Part shown: piece after piece, positions 6,175-9,680 of the stretch
How the letters are laid out: every line of letters begins with the position of its first letter
Numbering within the stretch: position 1 is the first letter of the stretch
Position numbers and translations under genes: made by a program
Notes under the pieces: model-generated
What the model saw: only the letters and a program-made list of their open reading frames with translations
Database searches by the model: none
Told to the model about the DNA's origin: nothing
From: JAJXWB01 sp039808645
GTDB taxonomy: Bacteria > Pseudomonadota > Alphaproteobacteria > Rhizobiales > Beijerinckiaceae
DNA length: 9,680 nt
Assembly: GCA_039808645.1 (NCBI GenBank)
Contig: JBDHTL010000133.1
Span: 1 to 9,680 of the forward strand
Direction: 5' to 3'

Positions 6175-6218
6175 CGCTTTTGCCGCCGCGCGCTATTTGC
6201 TATTGCAGCGCAAAAGCG
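6175..6218. repeat. Inverted repeat upstream of the rhodanese gene
   Basis: CGCTTTTGC (6175-6183) and GCAAAAGCG (6210-6218) are perfect nine-base inverted copies separated by 26 bases, lying between the membrane-protein stop at 6160 and the rhodanese ATG at 6236. It could be a hairpin ending the upstream transcript or an operator for the rhodanese gene. The spacer is relatively AT-rich (GCTATTTGCTATTGC) and might hold a promoter, but I see no convincing -35/-10 pair. Confidence 0.5.
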
Positions 6219-6235
6219 GATGCGGAGCACAGCCG

Positions 6236-6553
6236 ATGATCGTCGTCGAAGAACTCAATCTGGATGAAGTGAAGCAGGGCCTGGCCGACGGCTCGATCGC
6301 GCTCGTGGATGTGCGCGAGGACGACGAATGGGCGGCCGGCCATATTCCAGGCGCCGTCCATAACGCGCTCTCGCGCCTCGACCTTGCCGCGCTGCCGAGC
6401 GACAAGCGCGTGGTCTTCTACTGCCGCTCCGGCCGGCGCACGCTGCAGGCGCTGGAGATCGCGCAGACGCGCGGCCGCCCGGACGTGAAGGCGCATTTCG
6501 GCGGCTCCTGGCTCGCATGGACGGCCGCCGGGGAGCCGGTGAAGACTCCGTAG
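6236..6553 (+). CDS. Single-domain rhodanese-like sulfurtransferase
   Basis: A 105-residue cytoplasmic rhodanese domain with no signal peptide, similar in size to GlpE. Seen in order: ALVDVREDDEWAAGHIPGAVH (22-42), the family's first conserved block with D25, R27, E31 and the HIPGA motif; VVFYCRSGRRT (59-69) with catalytic C63 and the active-site loop CRSGRR; and the C-terminal FGGSWLAWTAAGEPV (88-102), matching the usual G-G-x-x-x-W-x-x-x-G-x-P-V ending. It would carry a persulfide on C63 and transfer sulfur, for example from thiosulfate to a thiol acceptor; the physiological acceptor is unknown. ATG 6236 is chosen because GGAG (6224-6227) sits eight bases upstream; a TTG at 6197 would add a non-homologous leader. 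It converges with the chromate transporter gene 79 bases downstream. Confidence 0.9.
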   Translation: MIVVEELNLDEVKQGLADGSIALVDVREDDEWAAGHIPGAVHNALSRLDLAALPSDKRVVFYCRSGRRTLQALEIAQTRGRPDVKAHFGGSWLAWTAAGEPVKTP

Positions 6554-6570
6554 GCTTGCTCAGCCGGCAG

Positions 6571-6606
6571 TCGAGCGGCATTGCTCGAATGCGTCTTGCG
6601 AAAGAC
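6571..6606. terminator. Weak candidate hairpins between convergent genes
   Basis: Two small hairpins lie in the 79-base gap between the convergent rhodanese and chrA genes. TCGAGC (6571-6576) pairs with GCTCGA (6583-6588) over a six-base loop. GTCTT (6593-6597) pairs with AAGAC (6602-6606) around a GCGA tetraloop. Position favours a role in ending transcription from both sides, but the stems are short and no T-tract follows on either strand, so this is tentative. Confidence 0.25.
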
Positions 6607-6632
6607 CGGCTTCCGCTTGCTCGTCGTGCTTC

Positions 6633-8015
6633 CTAGCCGGTCAGGCCGGCGAGCCGCAGCAGGACGCCCGCCGTCGCCGCGCCGGCGAGCGTGGGGAACA
6701 TGCCGAGCTTGAGCCGGAACACGGCGACGGCCGCGCCTGCGGCGAGCGCGAGCGCCCAGCCGTCGAGGGTGGCGAAAACCGGCGCCTCGAAATGCAGGCC
6801 CCAGCCGCGCACCGGCGCCGTCGCGCGAAAGATTGCGTGGATCGCGAACCAGATCGTCAGGTTGAGGATCACGCCGACGACCGCCGCCGTGATGGCCGAG
6901 AGCGCCCCGGACAGCGCGACGTCGCCGCGCAGCCGCTCGATGTAGGGGGCGCCGGCGAAAATCCAGAGGAAGCAGGGCGCAAAGGTCGCCCATGTCGCCG
7001 CCAGCCCGCCGAGCGCGCCGGCCACGAGCGGCGGCAGGCCGCCGGGATCGCGGAAGGCGGCGAGGAAGCCGACGAATTGCAGCACCATGATGAGCGGGCC
7101 GGGCGTGGTCTCGGCCATGCCGAGGCCGTCGAGCATTTCCGGCGCGCTCAGCCAGTGGAAGCGTTCGACCGCCTGCTGCGCCACATAGGCGAGCGCGGCA
7201 TAGGCGCCGCCGAAGGTCACCATCGCCATTTTCGAAAAGAAGGTTGCGATCTGGCTGAAGACGTTCGCGCCGCCGAGCAACCCCACGAGCAGCGCCACCG
7301 GCGCGAGCCAGAGCGGCAGCCAGACGGCGAGCGTGCGCAGCAGTCTCGCAAGCGAGGGCCGCGCGTGGTCGGGCGTCGCGTCGCCGAGCAGGCTTTCGGC
7401 GACTTCGCCGCCGCCCGCGCCGCGCGCGCCGCCGCCTGCGAAGGCCGGATGGCCGGCGCGTGCGCCGACGAAGCCCAGAAGGCCCGCCGCAACGATGATG
7501 AGCGGGAAGGGCGCGGCGAGAAAGAAAATGCCGACGAAGGCGGCGAGCGCGACGGCGCGCAGCGCATTGTTGCCCAGCGAGCGCTTGCCGAGGCGCAGGA
7601 GCGCCTCGACGACGATGGCGAGAACGGCCGCCTTGAGGCCGAAGAAGAAGGCGGAGACGAGCGGAACCGCGCCATAGAGCGCGTAGACGACGCTCAGCGC
7701 CATGATCGCGACGACGCCGGGCAGGATGAACAGGCCGCCGGCGATCAGCCCGCCCGCCGTCCGGTGCATCAGCCAGCCGATATAGGTTGCGAGCTGCTGC
7801 GCCTCGGGGCCCGGCAGCAGCATGCAATAGTTCAGCGCGTGCAGGAAACGCGCATCGGAAATCCAGCGCTTCTCCTCGACGACGATGCGATGCATGACGG
7901 CGATCTGGCCGGCCGGCCCGCCGAAGCTGAGCGCGGCGACGCGCAGCCAGACGGGGAAAGCCTCGCGCAGGCTGACGCCGTGGGCAGGGATTTCCGGCGA
8001 TGTCGTCGATGTCAT
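6633..8015 (-). CDS. chrA: Chromate transporter ChrA family, long-chain (two CHR domains)
   Basis: Inner-membrane protein of the CHR superfamily, 460 residues. Long-chain members export chromate using the proton-motive force. Two homologous halves are visible. The N-terminal domain carries SFGGPAGQIAVMHR (30-43) and CMLLPGPEAQQLATYIGW (64-81). The C-terminal domain carries SKMAMVTFGGAYAALAYV (261-278) and GMAETTPGPLIMVLQFVGF (299-317). Many hydrophobic segments lie between, with a Gly-rich polar linker at about 185-220. The full double-domain length and intact motifs suggest a working transporter, though some CHR proteins move other anions such as sulfate. I prefer ATG at 8015 (MTSTTSPEIP) because an upstream TTG start would add a basic leader unlike the family; the ribosome binding site is weak. 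It sits 68 bases after an HtrA-like protease gene on the same strand, so they may be co-transcribed. No chrB-type regulator is in the window. Confidence 0.92.
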   Translation of the reverse strand: MTSTTSPEIPAHGVSLREAFPVWLRVAALSFGGPAGQIAVMHRIVVEEKRWISDARFLHALNYCMLLPGPEAQQLATYIGWLMHRTAGGLIAGGLFILPGVVAIMALSVVYALYGAVPLVSAFFFGLKAAVLAIVVEALLRLGKRSLGNNALRAVALAAFVGIFFLAAPFPLIIVAAGLLGFVGARAGHPAFAGGGARGAGGGEVAESLLGDATPDHARPSLARLLRTLAVWLPLWLAPVALLVGLLGGANVFSQIATFFSKMAMVTFGGAYAALAYVAQQAVERFHWLSAPEMLDGLGMAETTPGPLIMVLQFVGFLAAFRDPGGLPPLVAGALGGLAATWATFAPCFLWIFAGAPYIERLRGDVALSGALSAITAAVVGVILNLTIWFAIHAIFRATAPVRGWGLHFEAPVFATLDGWALALAAGAAVAVFRLKLGMFPTLAGAATAGVLLRLAGLTG

Positions 8016-8045
8016 GCGGCGCCCCGAAGCGCCGTCATGTGGCCG

Positions 8046-8059
8046 GGGCGCGCGCGCCC
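8046..8059. repeat. GC palindrome between the htrA-like gene and chrA
   Basis: GGGCGCGCGCGCCC is a perfect 14-base palindrome in the 68-base gap separating the protease stop and the chrA start. Its GCGCGCG part can alternatively pair with CGCGCGC about nine bases further on. It could form a hairpin that tempers read-through from the protease gene into chrA. Alternating CG runs arise easily in GC-rich DNA, so it may have no function. Confidence 0.4.
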
Positions 8060-8083
8060 TGTCAACGCGCGCGCTTGCGGCCT

Positions 8084-9100
8084 TCAATCCGCCTTGCGCT
8101 CCGTCAGTCCGACCCAGAAGCGGCGGCGGTCCGAACGCCTGAGCACGTCGATCGGAATGGTCCGGCCGATCTTGTCGGCGCCGAGCAGGCGCACGATGTC
8201 GTCGGCGCCGGCGACGGCCGCGCCGTCGATCGTCAGGATGATGTCGCCGGTCAGCATGCCGGTTTCGCTCGCCGGGCCGCCTTGTGCGATCGCCGTCACC
8301 ACCGCGCCCGTCGTCTGTTCGAGGCCGAGCCGCAGCGCGACGCGTCGGGGCAGGGGAACAGTGCCGGCGCCGATGCCGAGGTAAGCGCGCCGCACTCGGC
8401 CGTGGCGCACGATCTCGCCCAGCACGAATTGCGCGGTATTGGCGGCGACCGCAAAACAGATGCCCTGCGCGCCCATGATGACGGCCGTGTTGATCCCGAT
8501 CACCTCGCCGGCGCTCGACACCAGCGGCCCGCCGGAATTGCCGGGATTGAGCGCGGCGTCGGTCTGGATGACATCGTCGATCAGGCGGCCGTTCCTGGCG
8601 CGCAAGGAGCGGCCGAGCGCCGAGACGACGCCCGCCGTCACGGTGGCGTCGAAGCCGAGCGGATTGCCGATGGCGATGGCGATCTGGCCGGGTTTCAGCG
8701 CACGAGAATCGCCCAGTCTGGCGGCGGGCAGCTTTTCGTCGGCGTCGACGCGCAGCAGCGCGAGATCGGTGTCGGGATCGTCGCCCAGCACGCGCGCCGA
8801 AAACACGCGGCCGTCGAGCGTCGTGACGCTGGCGCGCCTGCCGGCCGACATGACATGGCTGTTGGTGAGCACGAGTCCATCAGGCGAGACGATGACGCCG
8901 GAGCCCGAGCCCGCAGCCTTGCCGTCGCCGCGGGCGAGATCGATGCGCACGACGCTGGGGCCGACGTTTTCGACGACAGCGGACACGGTGCGCGAATAGG
9001 CGTCGAGCAGGGGCGCGTCATCGGCGTGCGTACCGACCTTTGTCGTGGGGCGTTCGAGCGGTTCGTCGTCGAGGATGAACTGGGTGTGTATGTCGAGCAT
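8084..9100 (-). CDS. HtrA/DegP-like trypsin-fold serine protease with one PDZ domain, no signal peptide
   Basis: A 338-residue S1C-family protease. The catalytic triad is complete: H82 in TNSHV, D112 in DTDLALL and S189 in NPGNSGGPL. Other family landmarks are GSGVIVSPDGLVLTN (66-80), AIGNPLG (143-149) and IQTDAALNPGNSGG (178-191). A single C-terminal PDZ domain covers about 238-335, with YLGIGAG as its ligand-loop equivalent and PASETGMLTGDIILTIDG in its core. HtrA proteins normally work in the periplasm, yet the first 60 residues are polar with no signal peptide or membrane anchor, so it may be cytoplasmic. ATG 9100 is chosen because CGGAG lies five bases upstream on this strand; the open frame extends further to 9409, but that extension would translate the intergenic repeat. 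chrA follows 68 bases downstream. The target is unknown; protein quality control is the family's usual role. Confidence 0.9.
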   Translation of the reverse strand: MLDIHTQFILDDEPLERPTTKVGTHADDAPLLDAYSRTVSAVVENVGPSVVRIDLARGDGKAAGSGSGVIVSPDGLVLTNSHVMSAGRRASVTTLDGRVFSARVLGDDPDTDLALLRVDADEKLPAARLGDSRALKPGQIAIAIGNPLGFDATVTAGVVSALGRSLRARNGRLIDDVIQTDAALNPGNSGGPLVSSAGEVIGINTAVIMGAQGICFAVAANTAQFVLGEIVRHGRVRRAYLGIGAGTVPLPRRVALRLGLEQTTGAVVTAIAQGGPASETGMLTGDIILTIDGAAVAGADDIVRLLGADKIGRTIPIDVLRRSDRRRFWVGLTERKAD

Positions 9101-9105
9101 GTGTG

Positions 9106-9110
9106 CTCCG
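9106..9110 (-). promoter_or_regulatory. Ribosome binding site that sets the protease start
   Basis: On the minus strand CGGAG lies five bases before the ATG at 9100. It is the best such match in the region and supports a 338-residue protein rather than a 441-residue form reaching into the repeat. Confidence 0.6.
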
Positions 9111-9133
9111 TGGGATTTTGCGAGGCGCGGCTC

Positions 9134-9290
9134 GGCCCCCTCCCTGACCCTCCCCCGCTCCGCGGGAGAGGGGATGGCCGGCGCCCGCGGGCAACCAACT
9201 TCATGAAGCGGGCGCTGCTCCCCCTCTCCCGCTTGTCGAAGTCGGCTGTTGCCGACTTCGCCAGATACGGGGAAGGGCGGGGAGGGGGCC
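9134..9290. repeat. Nested inverted repeat in the divergent intergenic region
   Basis: Outer arms GGCCCCCTCCCTGACCCT (from 9134) and AGGGCGGGGAGGGGGCC (ending 9290) are near-complementary. Inside them GCGGGAGAGGGGA (about 9161-9173) pairs with TCCCCCTCTCCCGC (9219-9232), and GCGCCCGC (9181-9188) pairs perfectly with GCGGGCGC (9208-9215). The right half also carries a perfect ten-base stem with a TGTT loop (9237-9260). The layout resembles dispersed Hyphomicrobiales repeats and differs in sequence from the other repeats in this window, though it shares the CCCCTCC-type ends with the one before pxpB. Confidence 0.8.
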
Positions 9291-9372
9291 AAGCGGCAGC
9301 GCCGCGTTTTCGTCTCAGGCGAAGCGATATGGGAATGCGCGGCGCGCATTTCAAACCCGGCGGCGGCGCCCA

Positions 9373-9401
9373 TTGATCGTCGCGCGCTTTCGTCCGACAA
9401 T
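9373..9401 (+). promoter_or_regulatory. Candidate sigma-70-type promoter for the substrate-binding protein gene
   Basis: TTGATC (9373-9378) and GACAAT (9396-9401) are separated by 17 bases, each matching four of six positions of the TTGACA/TATAAT consensus. The pair sits about 40 bases before the ATG at 9440, downstream of the repeat. Such matches occur by chance, so this is tentative. Confidence 0.35.
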
Positions 9402-9439
9402 CCATTCATGCGGGCGGCAGACCCGTCGGAGGAAATCTC

Positions 9440-9680
9440 ATGAAAGCCACCACCACGGCCTTCGGCCTTGCTCTCACGTTGACGCTCGGCGCGGTCCCGG
9501 CGCTCGCGCAGAAGGCCTATGGGCCGGGCGTCACGGATACGGAAATCAAGTTCGGCAACACCATGCCCTACAGCGGGCCGGCCTCGTCGCTCGGCACGGT
9601 CGGCAAGATCATGTCGGCCTATTTCGCCATGATCAACGAGAAGGGCGGCGTCAACGGGCGCAAGCTCAACATGGTGTCGC
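9440..9680 (+). CDS. Liv-family ABC transporter substrate-binding protein (3' truncated by window)
   Basis: Periplasmic binding protein of the LivK/Peripla_BP_6 type; only the first 80 codons are in the window. A classical signal peptide is visible: MKATTTAFG with one basic residue, a hydrophobic core (LALTLTLGAV) and an ALA-Q cleavage site after residue 23. The mature start reads YGPGVTDTEIKFGNTMPYSG, a typical opening for this family (D-T-E-I-x-x-G, followed by P-Y-S-G-P-A-S), then EKGGVNGRKL (67-76), matching the G-G-x-N-G-R-K-x block. GGAGGA (9428-9433) six bases before the ATG makes the start secure. It may head a second liv-type operon or serve the LivMGF system at the other end of the window, from which it is separated by about 7 kb and two minus-strand genes. 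The ligand cannot be judged from this fragment. Confidence 0.9.
   Translation, partial: MKATTTAFGLALTLTLGAVPALAQKAYGPGVTDTEIKFGNTMPYSGPASSLGTVGKIMSAYFAMINEKGGVNGRKLNMVS

Larger units (their letters stand above)
9101..9439. other. Divergent intergenic region between the protease and substrate-binding protein genes
   Basis: A stretch of 339 bases without a credible gene. Open frames running through it translate the inverted repeat and have no family resemblance. It must hold the promoters of two divergent genes. From left to right it contains the protease ribosome binding site, the nested repeat (9134-9290), about 80 bases with no evident structure, a candidate promoter (9373-9401) and a strong ribosome binding site (9428-9433). 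Confidence 0.75.

Noticed and set aside
6792..8384. A 530-codon plus-strand open frame over chrA
   Set aside because: It is antisense to a well-supported two-domain chromate transporter and reads as Arg/Asp/Glu/Ala-rich repeats with no recognisable domain.
8000..9376. A 458-codon plus-strand open frame over the HtrA-like gene and the intergenic repeat
   Set aside because: The opposite strand encodes a protease with a full catalytic triad; this frame has no family resemblance and runs into a palindromic repeat.
9101..9409. N-terminal extension of the HtrA-like protein by about 100 residues
   Set aside because: The extension would translate the nested inverted repeat and gives no signal peptide; a good ribosome binding site supports the start at 9100.
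1..9680. A previously undescribed defence, secretion or biosynthetic system
   Set aside because: Every substantial gene except one membrane protein falls in a known family with an ordinary arrangement. No toxin-antitoxin pairs, reverse transcriptase, nuclease/helicase modules or RNA genes were seen.

Overview
The window is GC-rich, densely coded DNA that looks like an alphaproteobacterial chromosome, most likely Hyphomicrobiales (Rhizobiales). The grounds are the Liv-type ABC transporter genes, several palindromic intergenic repeats of the kind scattered through Hyphomicrobiales genomes, and a perfect CtrA-type box (TTAA-N7-TTAAC) before one gene. The genus cannot be told from sequence alone, and nothing suggests a plasmid, phage or insertion sequence.

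Positions 1-5001 (+ strand) form a probable catabolic gene cluster. livM (5' end off the window), livG and livF encode the inner-membrane permease and two ATPases of a branched-chain-amino-acid-type (HAAT) ABC importer. They are followed on the same strand by pxpA, pxpB and pxpC, the three subunits of the prokaryotic ATP-dependent 5-oxoprolinase. livM/livG, livG/livF and pxpB/pxpC overlap by a few bases. The livF/pxpA and pxpA/pxpB gaps each hold a palindromic repeat. A reasonable reading is uptake of 5-oxoproline or a related amide/lactam followed by ATP-driven ring opening. PxpA and PxpB depart from the usual family motifs, so the exact substrate is open.

Positions 5002-6553 (+) hold a CtrA-like box, a 361-residue single-pass membrane protein with a coiled coil and a small conserved C-terminal domain, and a single-domain rhodanese. 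A palindromic repeat is inserted in frame in the N-terminal part of the membrane protein.

Positions 6633-9100 (- strand) hold a long-chain ChrA-type chromate transporter, preceded by an HtrA/DegP-like serine protease with one PDZ domain and no visible signal peptide. The two may be co-transcribed. The rhodanese and chrA converge.

Positions 9101-9439 are a divergent intergenic region dominated by a nested inverted repeat, with a plausible promoter and a strong ribosome binding site for the last gene. That gene (9440 to the window end, truncated) encodes a secreted Liv-family substrate-binding protein and may open a second ABC-transporter operon.

I found no clearly new biological system. The most interesting points are the in-frame repeat in a probably CtrA-controlled membrane protein, the repeat that supplies the ribosome binding site of pxpB, and the divergent PxpA/PxpB pair beside a Liv importer.
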